Source: JALSRK01 sp964461995 (GTDB taxonomy: Bacteria; Acidobacteriota; Terriglobia; Bryobacterales; Bryobacteraceae). Taken from it: DNA of 64,000 bases. The notes under the pieces were generated by a model. That model saw nothing but the letters and a program-made list of their open reading frames with translations. It searched no databases and had not been told where the DNA came from. The translations under genes and the position numbers were made by a program. The stretch spans positions 38,320 through 102,319 of the forward strand of contig CAYWXL010000007.1 of assembly GCA_964461995.1 (NCBI GenBank). Reading direction: 5' to 3'. Below are positions 42,664 through 51,281 of this stretch, piece by piece (position 1 is the stretch's first letter; every line of letters starts with the position of its first letter).

Positions 42664-43703
42664 CAGCTTTCGTCGTCTCCTTCGGGGGATCTGTCGAGTT
42701 GCTCGAGACGGCGCTCGAGTTGCCGGAGGCGCTTCAACAGCTCCGGCAGCCGCGGGAACACGGCCACTGCCCGCCGCCATTGACTAGATTCAATGGCCGG
42801 GTAGCCCGAAATCATCTTGCCTTTTTCCACGCTGTTCGGCACGCCGGACTGGGCCGTGGCGATAACGCCCTCGCCGATGGTCAGGTGTCCGGCGATGCCC
42901 ACCTGCCCGGCCAGCAACACGTCTTTCTCGAGGATGGAACTGCCTGCCAGGCCCACCTGAGCGCAGATGATGTTGTTCTCGCCCACCACGCTGGCGTGCC
43001 CCACTTGAACCAAGTTGTCCAGCTTGGCGCCGCGTTTCACCCGGGTTTCGCCGACCGTGGCCCGATCGACAGCGCTCAGAGCCTGGATCTCGACATCGTC
43101 TTCGATTACAGCGACGCCGCTCTGTACGATCTTGTAATGGGAACCGTCCTTGCGCTTGGCGAAGCCGAAGCCGTCGCCTCCGATCACCACCCCATTCTGC
43201 AAAATCACCCGGTCGCCGATGCGGCAGAACTCACGGACGACCGCGTGGGAATGGGCGCAGAAGTCGTCGCCGATCTGAGCGCCCTGGTAGATCACCACGT
43301 GCGGGTGGAGGACTGCGTTCCGGCCGATTCGAACGTCATCCCCGATCACGCAGTAAGCGCCGATCGAGGCGTTCTCGCCGATCTGCGCCGAGGGTGCGAT
43401 CACCGCCGTCGGGTGGATCCCCGGGGCCGGCCGCGGCGGCTGATAGAACAGCTCCAGCGCTCGGGCGAAATCCAGGTACGGGTTTTCGGAAATCAAGCAG
43501 GCGATATCCACGCCCTCGAGGGCCCGGTCCACGAGTATGGCCGCTGCCCGGGATTGTTTCACCTTGCCGGCGTACTTCGGATTGGATAGGAACGTCAACT
43601 CACTAGGCCCGGCGTGCTCTACGCCGGCCACGCCGGTGATCTCGATTTCGCCGTCCCCGGCGAGCTCGCAGCCGAGCCGCTCGGCGATTGTCTTGAGCTT
43701 CAT
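42663..43703 (-). CDS. lpxD: UDP-3-O-(3-hydroxyacyl)glucosamine N-acyltransferase
   Basis: A 346-residue enzyme, third step of lipid A synthesis. The N-terminal uridine-binding domain (MKLKTIAERLGCELAGDGEIEITGV...) is followed by hexapeptide repeats of a left-handed beta-helix (from about residue 100), with the catalytic His region QVGHASVVGENN. The C-terminal helix is charged. It is the first gene of the minus-strand operon lpxD-LOG-phosphatase-channel-nnrD-tsaE. It is divergent from the Oar-like gene, with only 33 bp between starts. Confidence 0.95.
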   Translation of the reverse strand: MKLKTIAERLGCELAGDGEIEITGVAGVEHAGPSELTFLSNPKYAGKVKQSRAAAILVDRALEGVDIACLISENPYLDFARALELFYQPPRPAPGIHPTAVIAPSAQIGENASIGAYCVIGDDVRIGRNAVLHPHVVIYQGAQIGDDFCAHSHAVVREFCRIGDRVILQNGVVIGGDGFGFAKRKDGSHYKIVQSGVAVIEDDVEIQALSAVDRATVGETRVKRGAKLDNLVQVGHASVVGENNIICAQVGLAGSSILEKDVLLAGQVGIAGHLTIGEGVIATAQSGVPNSVEKGKMISGYPAIESSQWRRAVAVFPRLPELLKRLRQLERRLEQLDRSPEGDDES

Positions 43704-43719
43704 GGTTCCGCTAAGCAAC

Positions 43720-43729
43720 AGGGTACACT
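43720..43729. promoter_or_regulatory. overlapping divergent -10 elements for lpxD and the Oar-like gene
   Basis: AGGGTACACT holds TACACT on the plus strand (43724-43729, 7 bases before ATG 43737) and TACCCT on the minus strand (43725-43720, 16 bases before ATG 43703). They share the central TA, so both promoters cannot be fully open at once. Confidence 0.4.
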
Positions 43730-43736
43730 GATTGGT

Positions 43737-46505
43737 ATGAGGAGCGTGACTCTCCTGGCGCTGGCGCTGCTGGTGAGCGCATGGGCCGCCGGGCAGCAGG
43801 GAACGTCCTCGGAAATCGAACGGGCCGTCCAGGAATTCAAAATCCAGACGAGGAACCTGGGGCTCCGGGCCGACGGCCCGCGCAAGTCCCGAAGACGGCG
43901 AGGCAGCTTCCGGAACTGGCATGGGCGGCTGTTCTGGAACTTGCGCAACGACGCTTTCGACGCGGTCCCGCACGAAGTTGTGCAGACAGGTGGACAACAA
44001 GGCATACTGCGGCGTAACCAGTTTGGTTTCAACGTGTCGGGGCCCCTGATCATTCCCAAGCTGTACAACGGCGGCCCGGCGACATTTCTTTCCATCTCGT
44101 ATGAGGGTATGAGAGAGACGATCGGCCGCTGGTACCTGCGGACGATTCCAATAATGCCGGAACGCACCGGGGACTTCTCCCAGACGGTGGACTACGCCGG
44201 CAAGCTGTTGCCTATCTACGACCCGGCCAGCACCCGCTTGAACCCCAATTTCGATCCGACCCAGCCCATTTCGAAGGATAACCTCCAATACCTGCGGGAA
44301 ACCTTCCCGGGCAACGTCATCCCGCTCAGCCGGTTAGACCCGGTGGCGCGGGCGGCGATGAAGTATTACCCGGAGCCCAATGTCGCCCTCGGTCCGTTCG
44401 ACCGCAACAACTATTCGGTGTATTCTCCGGAGCGCAACCGCGCCGACGGAATGCGGCTGAAGCTCGACCATTTAGTCCGCGACCGGCACCGCCTCTCGCT
44501 CGGACTCGCTTTCTCGAACGGCTTCGCCGGACCCGCACGCTTCTTCCCCAGCGCCGCGAATCCCGGCCGTCCGGACCGGCAGTTCCGCAGCCGGAGCATT
44601 GGCTTCACCCACACCTTCACCTTGTCGCCGACCAAAGTGAACACCTTTCGCATAGTCGCCTGGACGAGCAAGTCCAAGAACGTCGTGGAAGCGGCGGAGG
44701 ATGGAAAGCCTTTCCCCCTTTACCGTTTCGCTCCCTACCTGTCGATGGGACGATCCTACCCGGCCTCCCGGACTGCCCGTACAAACGTCGAAGTGTCCAA
44801 CGGCTTTTCCACCCGGGTTAGCAACCACAGCCTCCGGATGGGAGGGGAATGGCAGATTGAACGGACCAACTCGTACTGGCCGCAATATCCTTCCGGCAGG
44901 TTCGACTTCTCGAGCGGCTTGACGAGCTTGCCGGGCATCATCAACACCGGCCATGGGTTCGCCAGCTTCATGCTGGGACTCTCTGCCTATGCCGAGGCGA
45001 GCGCGGTGGAGCATCCATCCTATTTCAGCCGGCACCGGGGGCAGCTCAGTGTGCGGGATGAGTGGGAGGTCCGGCCCGGACTCACCCTGGATCTGGGACT
45101 CAGTTTCGACATCAGCACGGGCCGGGTGGAGAAATACGACCGGCAGTCTACCGTGGACTTCACCGTGATCAACCCGGAGAACCTGCGTCCCGGCGCGCTG
45201 GTGTTCGCCGGCCGCAACGGGCAGCCGCGTTCTTTCCAGCCCTTCCAGTTCCGTCCGGAGCCATGGTTCGCTCTGGCCTGGAACCCATTTGACGACAGCA
45301 AGAGCGTTATCCGGGTTCGTGTACGGCGCAGTTACCGCTCCATCCCGTTGTACTCAGGCCAATGGGGAACCCAGGGGTTCAACGGTACTCCGACGTTTTT
45401 GTCCCCGAATCCGCAGTTAGAGCCTGCCCTCGTACTGAGAGATGGCTTCCCCCCGCCCGAGCATCCTATCCCGGATCTTCGGCCCGAAGCCGCCAATGAC
45501 ACTGTGGCCGACCTCATCGACCGGTCCGGACGCCTTCCCGTATACGATTCGGCCAGCCTCTCCATCGAACGGCAACTCCCCGGCGCGTTCGTCGTCACGG
45601 TCGGGGCGAACTACACTCGCGGACGCAACATGCTGGCTGACAACGCGGGGGCGAATCCAAACGCCATACCGCTCGATGACCTTTCCTTCCGGGACTTGTT
45701 GAACGATGAGGAATTCAACCAGTCGCGCCGGCCTTATCCCCAATACAAGCGCTTCGACGTCTACGGCTTATATCCGGTGGGCACATATGAGCGCGGCGAG
45801 GGCTTCGTTCGGGTGGAGAAACGCACCTCACAGGGCCTTTCGCTCCGCATGGTTTACGAATATTCCAAGCAGATGGACGATTATGCGGGCGACGGGCTGC
45901 AGGACTATTACCACCGGGATAAGGAGTGGGCCCTCAATCCCTACAACGATCCGCACCGCATCTCCCTTAGTTACATGTACGAGCTACCTTTCGGACCGAA
46001 TAAGCGCTTCCTCACATCCGCTGACTGGAAACGCTACCTGGTCGGAGGGTGGGCGATCAGCGGGATGACCTGGTATTCGAGCGGCGATCCCATCCGCCTC
46101 CGGGCGCAATTCAACAACACCGGCGGCGTCGTGAGCACGCTTTACGTCAACGCTGTTCCGGGGGTCGATCCCCGAGTGGCCCACCCAGGACCGGAACGGT
46201 GGTTCAATCCAGAAGCTTTTGTCAACCCTCCGGACTTCACCATCGGCAACGTTTCGCGAACCCACCCGTTCTTGCGGAATCCCAGCCGGCAGAACCACGA
46301 CCTCTCGGTTACCAAACGAGTCACTCTGGCGGCGGACCGGGCGATCGAGTTCGTAGCGACGGCGTTCAATTTCATCAACCATGCCAACTGGAACCGGCCG
46401 GACGCCGAGATCGGCACGAAGGAATCGCCGAATGTCAACGCGGGACGCATCATCGGTTCCCGCGGCGGCCGGGTGATCCAGCTCGGGCTGAGGGTGACCT
46501 TCTGA
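43737..46505 (+). CDS. Oar-like outer-membrane beta-barrel protein lacking the plug domain
   Basis: 922 residues. Signal peptide MRSVTLLALALLVSAWAAG, a short charged stretch (about 20-60), then the barrel of an acidobacterial Oar/TonB-dependent-receptor-like protein: GRLFWNLRNDAFDA, RRNQFGFNVSGPL, YEGMRET, MPERTGDFSQ, and at the end FNFINHANWNRP and the terminal aromatic LRVTF. Typical relatives are about 1100 residues and begin with a carboxypeptidase-like Ig domain and a plug; both are missing here. TACACT lies 7 bases before the ATG, with no ribosome site. A VWFA-like gene starts 1 bp after the stop. Confidence 0.82.
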   Translation: MRSVTLLALALLVSAWAAGQQGTSSEIERAVQEFKIQTRNLGLRADGPRKSRRRRGSFRNWHGRLFWNLRNDAFDAVPHEVVQTGGQQGILRRNQFGFNVSGPLIIPKLYNGGPATFLSISYEGMRETIGRWYLRTIPIMPERTGDFSQTVDYAGKLLPIYDPASTRLNPNFDPTQPISKDNLQYLRETFPGNVIPLSRLDPVARAAMKYYPEPNVALGPFDRNNYSVYSPERNRADGMRLKLDHLVRDRHRLSLGLAFSNGFAGPARFFPSAANPGRPDRQFRSRSIGFTHTFTLSPTKVNTFRIVAWTSKSKNVVEAAEDGKPFPLYRFAPYLSMGRSYPASRTARTNVEVSNGFSTRVSNHSLRMGGEWQIERTNSYWPQYPSGRFDFSSGLTSLPGIINTGHGFASFMLGLSAYAEASAVEHPSYFSRHRGQLSVRDEWEVRPGLTLDLGLSFDISTGRVEKYDRQSTVDFTVINPENLRPGALVFAGRNGQPRSFQPFQFRPEPWFALAWNPFDDSKSVIRVRVRRSYRSIPLYSGQWGTQGFNGTPTFLSPNPQLEPALVLRDGFPPPEHPIPDLRPEAANDTVADLIDRSGRLPVYDSASLSIERQLPGAFVVTVGANYTRGRNMLADNAGANPNAIPLDDLSFRDLLNDEEFNQSRRPYPQYKRFDVYGLYPVGTYERGEGFVRVEKRTSQGLSLRMVYEYSKQMDDYAGDGLQDYYHRDKEWALNPYNDPHRISLSYMYELPFGPNKRFLTSADWKRYLVGGWAISGMTWYSSGDPIRLRAQFNNTGGVVSTLYVNAVPGVDPRVAHPGPERWFNPEAFVNPPDFTIGNVSRTHPFLRNPSRQNHDLSVTKRVTLAADRAIEFVATAFNFINHANWNRPDAEIGTKESPNVNAGRIIGSRGGRVIQLGLRVTF

Positions 46506-46506
46506 C

Positions 46507-47424
46507 GTGCGGCGGATTCTCATAGCCCTGCTTTGCTCCTGGTGCTTGTTCGCGGAGCCGAGAACCCGCCAGACTCAGATCCGGATCCCGCTCTGGCTGG
46601 AGGTCAACGGTTCCCTCGACAGCGACCAGATAATCGCCAAGGTCAACGGGGAGCCCGCCCGGATTCTGCGGCTACGCGGCCCCTCGGACGACCTGTTGTT
46701 ACTATTGATCCTCGACCTTACGGGCGACTTGAGCGAAATCGACCTGGCTCGCGACGCCCTCGCCTCGACCATCAGGGAGCTGCCTGACAACGTCTACATC
46801 GGAGTGATGCGGGCGCAAGAGGGATTGCGGGTGCTGGCCGATCCGACCAACGACCGAGACGCCGTCATCGAGGTGATTCGCAACCTGTCGGTGACCGGCA
46901 CTCCAGGTCTGCTCGAGACCATCGAAACGGCTTCGGAACTCGGCGATTCCATCCTGAAAAAGGCGCCGGTGCGGATTGCCATATGCTACGTGACCGATTC
47001 CGACGTTCGGGATTACCGCGAAGATTTCACCAACCCGGTCATCAATTGGAGCGATCGGGGCGATTTGAGCCGGCGGTTCCCCGAAGGGCTCATCCGAGAG
47101 CGCATGCTGAAGCTTCAGGCCAAACTCTCCAGCCGCAACACGCCCATCTTTGTTGTTCACTTGGAGTACCGTTCCGACCGGCTCAACGAGGCCTACCAGA
47201 GCGGTCTGCTCGAGCTGACGGCGATCACCGGCGGTACGGCGAGGTTCTGCCGCACGAATTCCGAGATCGCCACTGCAATCGAGGAGACCCTCCGTACGAT
47301 CGCCGCCCATTACAGCCTTGACTTGCTGGTGGCGTCCAGGGGTGGAGAGAGTGCGGAAATCAGCCTGGAGTCCGCCGCCGGTCCGCTGCGCTACCGTCGT
47401 CGGGTCTATCTAAAGAAAAGATGA
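46507..47424 (+). CDS. VWFA-like exported protein, degenerate metal site
   Basis: A 305-residue protein with a short signal peptide (MRRILIALLCSWCLFAEP). The fold pattern is that of TIGR03436-like VWFA proteins: an N-terminal IRIPLWLEVNGSLDS, then LLLILDLTGDLSE, where DxSxS would be expected, and IAICYVTDSD. It starts at GTG 46507, one base after the barrel gene's stop, so the two are co-translated and probably act together at the outer membrane. Function unknown. Confidence 0.72.
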   Translation: MRRILIALLCSWCLFAEPRTRQTQIRIPLWLEVNGSLDSDQIIAKVNGEPARILRLRGPSDDLLLLLILDLTGDLSEIDLARDALASTIRELPDNVYIGVMRAQEGLRVLADPTNDRDAVIEVIRNLSVTGTPGLLETIETASELGDSILKKAPVRIAICYVTDSDVRDYREDFTNPVINWSDRGDLSRRFPEGLIRERMLKLQAKLSSRNTPIFVVHLEYRSDRLNEAYQSGLLELTAITGGTARFCRTNSEIATAIEETLRTIAAHYSLDLLVASRGGESAEISLESAAGPLRYRRRVYLKKR

Positions 47425-47473
47425 GACACGTTCGACCTGCACGGCATAATAGCGTGGACTGGACAATCAGCGG

Positions 47474-47482
47474 TGGTATTAT
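47474..47482 (+). promoter_or_regulatory. extended -10 element, leaderless geometry
   Basis: TGG-TATTAT ends 6 bases before ATG 47489. TGGACT 16 bp upstream is a weak -35. No Shine-Dalgarno sequence. Confidence 0.5.
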
Positions 47483-47488
47483 CGTGCC

Positions 47489-48331
47489 ATGACCGGCGGG
47501 CGGGCATCTTTGATCTGGCTGGCCTTGCTCGCTTGCGGCGTCGGCCTATTCGCCATCGCCTGGCTGACGCCCCACCTCCAGCGCATCGCTGATCAGAGTG
47601 AAAGTCTCGGCCGACTGGAGCTGGAAGGGGAGCAGCTCGCGGCCAGGGTGCAGGAGTTGACCACGGAACTTAACCGCCTCTTGGCGGGAGAAGAGTCCCC
47701 TGAGAGAGTCCCTCCCGAGGAACTGGACGCGGCTCGGGCTGGCCTGCAAGCCGAGAAAGCGCGGCGCCTCCGCGATGTGCGCTTGCTTGCCGAAACTCAA
47801 CGCGAGTTGGAGGAAGCCCGGCTGACGATCGCGGAACTCCAGGCGAAAGTGGAAGATCTCCAAGACGCCGTCAGACGCCTGGAGAGCCGGAACCGGGCGC
47901 TGGCTGAGGCGGAGGCTGCCTTGCGGGAGCAGCTCGAACGTTCCAGCCGTGTCATCGCGGCGATGCGCGCCGAACTGAAGAGCAACCAGGAGCGGCTGGT
48001 GAAACTCGAGGCGCGCAACCGCACGCTGCGCGAGCAGAACCAGAAGTTGAGCCGCCGGATTGAACGCACAGGAACTCTGTTGACCAATCTGGAACGGCTC
48101 CAGCGCCGCCGGGAGAACATCCTGGCGAACATCGCCCGGCGCTATCGCGAGGTCTCGGACGAATACCGCGCCTTGGCTCTGCGGCTGGGCACGGCGGACG
48201 AGCGCGATACCGAACAGAGTCTGGACCTGGGCCGCATGGAGAACGCGCTTTCACTCGCCGATGAGGATTTTCGGACGCTTGAGACTCTGCAGGCCCGCGC
48301 CAACCGTATCCTTGAGGAGCTGAGCAAGTAA
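47489..48331 (+). CDS. membrane-anchored coiled-coil protein
   Basis: A 280-residue protein with one N-terminal membrane helix (about residues 7-25) and then an almost continuous coiled coil to the end, rich in Glu, Arg, Leu and Ala in heptads. No enzyme motif is seen. The topology (short cytoplasmic N-terminus, long periplasmic rod) is only a guess. It follows the barrel and VWFA genes but has its own promoter. No family is recognised. Confidence 0.75.
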   Translation: MTGGRASLIWLALLACGVGLFAIAWLTPHLQRIADQSESLGRLELEGEQLAARVQELTTELNRLLAGEESPERVPPEELDAARAGLQAEKARRLRDVRLLAETQRELEEARLTIAELQAKVEDLQDAVRRLESRNRALAEAEAALREQLERSSRVIAAMRAELKSNQERLVKLEARNRTLREQNQKLSRRIERTGTLLTNLERLQRRRENILANIARRYREVSDEYRALALRLGTADERDTEQSLDLGRMENALSLADEDFRTLETLQARANRILEELSK

Positions 48332-48385
48332 GGGCCGGTTCGCGGGCTTCGGCGCCGCACCGCCGGCCAGAACGTTCCCCTGGCT

Positions 48386-49912
48386 TCAGCCGACCGGCGT
48401 TTCGAGCTGCTTCAGCTTCTCAGCTGTCTTTTGCTCCACTTCAGCGTGGAGGCTATTGCCTTGGGCGTCCATCGTGACGATGGCTGGGAAGCGCTCCACT
48501 TCGTAAACCCACATCGCCTCGGGGATGCCGAACTCCTCGAGCAGGTGGACGCCCTTCACCTTCTTCACAGTGCGGGCGTAATACTGCGCCGCGCCGCCGA
48601 TGGCGTTCAAATAGACGGCGCCGTGCTCCTTCATGGCGGCCAGCGTCTTCGCTCCCATGCCGCCTTTGCCGATCACCGCCCGAACACCGTAACGGCGAAT
48701 CACTTCATGCTCGTACGGCTCTTCGCGCATGCTCGTGGTGGGGCCCGCGGCCTTCACCTTCCATTCGCCGTTTTCCTTCAGCATCACGGGGCCGCAATGG
48801 TATAGCACTGCGCCGTTCAGATCTACCGGCGGTTCGTGTTTCATCAGGTACGAGTGGATGGCGTCACGCCCGGTGACCATCGTGCCGGAGATCAGCACTA
48901 CGTCGCCGACCTTCAGCGCCCGGACCACTTCCTTGGTGAGCGGCGCCTCCAGCACGACCTCGCGGCCGGTGAGCGGGAAGCCCTCTCCTTCTGTCATGCG
49001 CTCCACTGGACGCTCGGGATCGCGGTACAGCCACTGCTTGATGGCGCCGGACTGAGCGTCCAGAAGCAGGCCGAGCCGCCGGAACGCCCAGCAGTCGTAA
49101 GCCACGCTGACGAAGAAGCTCGCCGGCAACCGGTTGGCTTTCGTGATCTTGCAGCCGATCAGCGTGACGCCGCCGCCAAAGCCCATCGCCCCAATTCCGA
49201 GCCGATTGGCCTCTTCCATGATCTCCTCCTCGAGCTTCGCCAGCACTGGATCGGGATTCCTGTCGTCCAGCGTGCGGAAGAGCTGCTCCTTGGCCAGCGC
49301 ATAGCCGTGGGCCCGGTCGGCGCCGATGCAAACCCCGATGGCGCCGGGCGCGCAGCCTCGCCCCTGCGCCTGCCAGACCGCGTGCAGAATGCACTTGCGC
49401 ACGCCCTCCAGATCCCGGTTCGCGCGGCCGAGATGATCGAGCTCGCACGGCAGCGAATACTGGATGTTCGTGTTCTCACAGCCGCCGCCCTTAAGGATCA
49501 GCCGGACTTCGATATCGTTCCTCTCCCATTGTTCGTAATGGATCACCGGCGTGCCCGGCCCCAGGTTGTCGCCGCTGTTCTTGCCGGTAATGGGATCTAC
49601 CGAATTGGGCCGGAGTTTCCCCCGCTTCGTGGCTTCGGCGACCGCATCCCGGATCGTGCGGCTGAATTCGACCTGGTTCAGCCCGAGGGGCGCGCGGATC
49701 AAGAACGTTGGCATCCCGGTGTCCTGGCAGATCGGCCCCTCGTCTTCGACCGCCATGTCGATGTTCGTCGCGATCACGTTCAGCGCCTGATGCGACTGGG
49801 TACCCGGCTGTTCTTTGCGGACGGCCTCTTTCATCGCCTGCCGAACGTCCGGCGGCAGATTGGTGGAGGTCTGCGTGATCAGTTCGAGAAGGCTGTTGAA
49901 CAAGAACTCCAT
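48386..49912 (-). CDS. fumarate hydratase, class I, single-chain form
   Basis: A 508-residue iron-sulfur hydratase converting fumarate and malate. The three probable [4Fe-4S] ligands are C62 in CQDTGMP, C187 in GCAPGAIGV and C274 in AYDCWAF. The beta part has ISGTMVTGRDAIHSYL, GPTTSMREEPYE and GKGGM. It joins alpha and beta parts, as in FumA, but the alpha part is short, like the two-subunit enzymes. GAGGTG lies before ATG 49912. Class I enzymes also include L-tartrate dehydratase and mesaconase relatives, so the substrate is likely but not certain. Confidence 0.88.
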   Translation of the reverse strand: MEFLFNSLLELITQTSTNLPPDVRQAMKEAVRKEQPGTQSHQALNVIATNIDMAVEDEGPICQDTGMPTFLIRAPLGLNQVEFSRTIRDAVAEATKRGKLRPNSVDPITGKNSGDNLGPGTPVIHYEQWERNDIEVRLILKGGGCENTNIQYSLPCELDHLGRANRDLEGVRKCILHAVWQAQGRGCAPGAIGVCIGADRAHGYALAKEQLFRTLDDRNPDPVLAKLEEEIMEEANRLGIGAMGFGGGVTLIGCKITKANRLPASFFVSVAYDCWAFRRLGLLLDAQSGAIKQWLYRDPERPVERMTEGEGFPLTGREVVLEAPLTKEVVRALKVGDVVLISGTMVTGRDAIHSYLMKHEPPVDLNGAVLYHCGPVMLKENGEWKVKAAGPTTSMREEPYEHEVIRRYGVRAVIGKGGMGAKTLAAMKEHGAVYLNAIGGAAQYYARTVKKVKGVHLLEEFGIPEAMWVYEVERFPAIVTMDAQGNSLHAEVEQKTAEKLKQLETPVG

Positions 49913-49962
49913 GATGACACCTCGCACTTGCCACTATAGCCGATCCGGTTATCCGGACAGCG

Positions 49963-50958
49963 TCAGGTGCCCGTCTGGACCACGACCTGGGCGGTGAGTC
50001 CGGGCCGGACGTCAGGACTGGGATTCGTGAACTCCACCACCGCCCGGCCGACCGACATTTCCGTAAGCTGCCCTTCTAACGGCTCGCCGCCCATCTCGGC
50101 TACGTAGACAAGGGCGCGCTGGCCCGGGGTGAGCAACTTCATCTGGTCCGGCTGCGGATGGAGCGTGACGATCAGCCGCGACAAATCGACGGCGATCTGA
50201 AACAACGCCTCCATGCCGGCGCTTACTTCCTCGCCTTGGCGCGCTGCCATTCCGGTGACGATTCCGTCTACGGGCGAGACGACCTGACAAGCTTCGAGAT
50301 CTTGCTGAATGGCTTCCAAGTCGGCGCGGATCTGCTCGATTCGGCGCCGGGCTGCACTCAGGCGCTTCTCGATCTGCTCGACGTCGTCCGCAGCATCTTT
50401 GGCCAGGACCATGGCCGCGTCGTACTCTTTGCGGCGGGCTTCGAGTTCTTCCTGAGCTCGTTGATACACCTGCCGCGGGGTCGCGCCTTCGCGATAGAGC
50501 AAAGCCTGCCGCTGGGCCTTCTTTCGCGCTTCCTCCAGCGCCGAGCGCGCCCGCGCCAGTTCGGCATCGGCCCGCGAAGCCTCCAGCCGCGCCGCAGCGC
50601 GCAACCGCTCCAACGAACCGACGTCGTCCTCGGCGTCGCGGAGTTCTTCGCGGGCAGCCCGCAAATCCGCTTCCACCTCGCTGTTGTAGATCTGCGCCAA
50701 CAGCATCCCCTGGTAGACTTCAGAGCCGATGTCCACCATCACCATCTCGAGGATTCCAGGGATTGGCGGCGGGATGGTGACTACGTTGCGGCTTCCGATT
50801 ACTCCCTCGAGACGAACTTCAGCGACAGCAGCCGCGGCGCCGGCCCCCTCATCGGCTGGCTCCGGCCCGGACCGCTGCTGCCACCACAACGACACGGCCC
50901 CGGCCAGCGCGCCGGCCAGCAGCGCCGCTCCGCCGATTGCAAGCCATTTCCCTTTCAT
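49963..50958 (-). CDS. HlyD family periplasmic adaptor, orphan
   Basis: A 331-residue membrane fusion protein. An N-terminal membrane anchor (about 6-26), a lipoyl-like half (VVTIPPPIPGILEMVMVDIGSEVYQGMLLAQI), a long alpha-hairpin coiled coil (about 90-220), the second lipoyl half (VVSPVDGIVTGMAARQGEEVSAG) and a beta-barrel follow in order. Such proteins link inner-membrane transporters to an outer-membrane channel. No transporter or TolC gene is adjacent, so the partner must be elsewhere. Confidence 0.88.
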   Translation of the reverse strand: MKGKWLAIGGAALLAGALAGAVSLWWQQRSGPEPADEGAGAAAAVAEVRLEGVIGSRNVVTIPPPIPGILEMVMVDIGSEVYQGMLLAQIYNSEVEADLRAAREELRDAEDDVGSLERLRAAARLEASRADAELARARSALEEARKKAQRQALLYREGATPRQVYQRAQEELEARRKEYDAAMVLAKDAADDVEQIEKRLSAARRRIEQIRADLEAIQQDLEACQVVSPVDGIVTGMAARQGEEVSAGMEALFQIAVDLSRLIVTLHPQPDQMKLLTPGQRALVYVAEMGGEPLEGQLTEMSVGRAVVEFTNPSPDVRPGLTAQVVVQTGT

Positions 50959-51018
50959 CGCACAGAATTTCCGCTCGTCGAAGCGGCTCGGGGTTCACCG
51001 CAAGGTCCCTATTTCCGT

Positions 51019-51024
51019 TATACT
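51019..51024 (+). promoter_or_regulatory. -10 element of the small zinc-ribbon gene
   Basis: TATACT lies 32 bases before ATG 51057. No clear -35. Confidence 0.4.
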
Positions 51025-51056
51025 TTTTCACATCTTCATCATGGAAGGCGGCTTGG

Positions 51057-51254
51057 ATGGAGCGACAGTTACGGCTTGGCGACGATATCGATGATTACTG
51101 CGTAAAGTGTAAACGCCTGACAAATCACCTTGTGGTGGCCTTTCACAACGCTGAAGCCGGTGCGGCTCCGGCCCCGGCGAAGGTCCGGTGCCGTTCCTGT
51201 TACCACGAACACGATTATCTGCACGAAACTCCCCCGCCGAAAAAGAAGCGGTGA
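51057..51254 (+). CDS. small zinc-ribbon protein
   Basis: A 65-residue protein with two Cys pairs, DDYCVKCKR and VRCRSCYHEH (CxxC...CxxC), a four-cysteine zinc ribbon, and a Lys-rich tail. The start at ATG 51057 is chosen because the protein begins just before the first CxxC and a GGAAGG-type site and -10 lie upstream. Such proteins may bind nucleic acid or other proteins. No named family is recognised. Confidence 0.65.
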   Translation: MERQLRLGDDIDDYCVKCKRLTNHLVVAFHNAEAGAAPAPAKVRCRSCYHEHDYLHETPPPKKKR

Positions 51255-51281
51255 CATCCTGTCGAAGGCCCGGGGACGTCA

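Noticed and set aside
48332..48385. Bidirectional terminator between the coiled-coil and fumarase genes
   Set aside because: A GC-rich hairpin is possible, but there is no T-tract on either strand.
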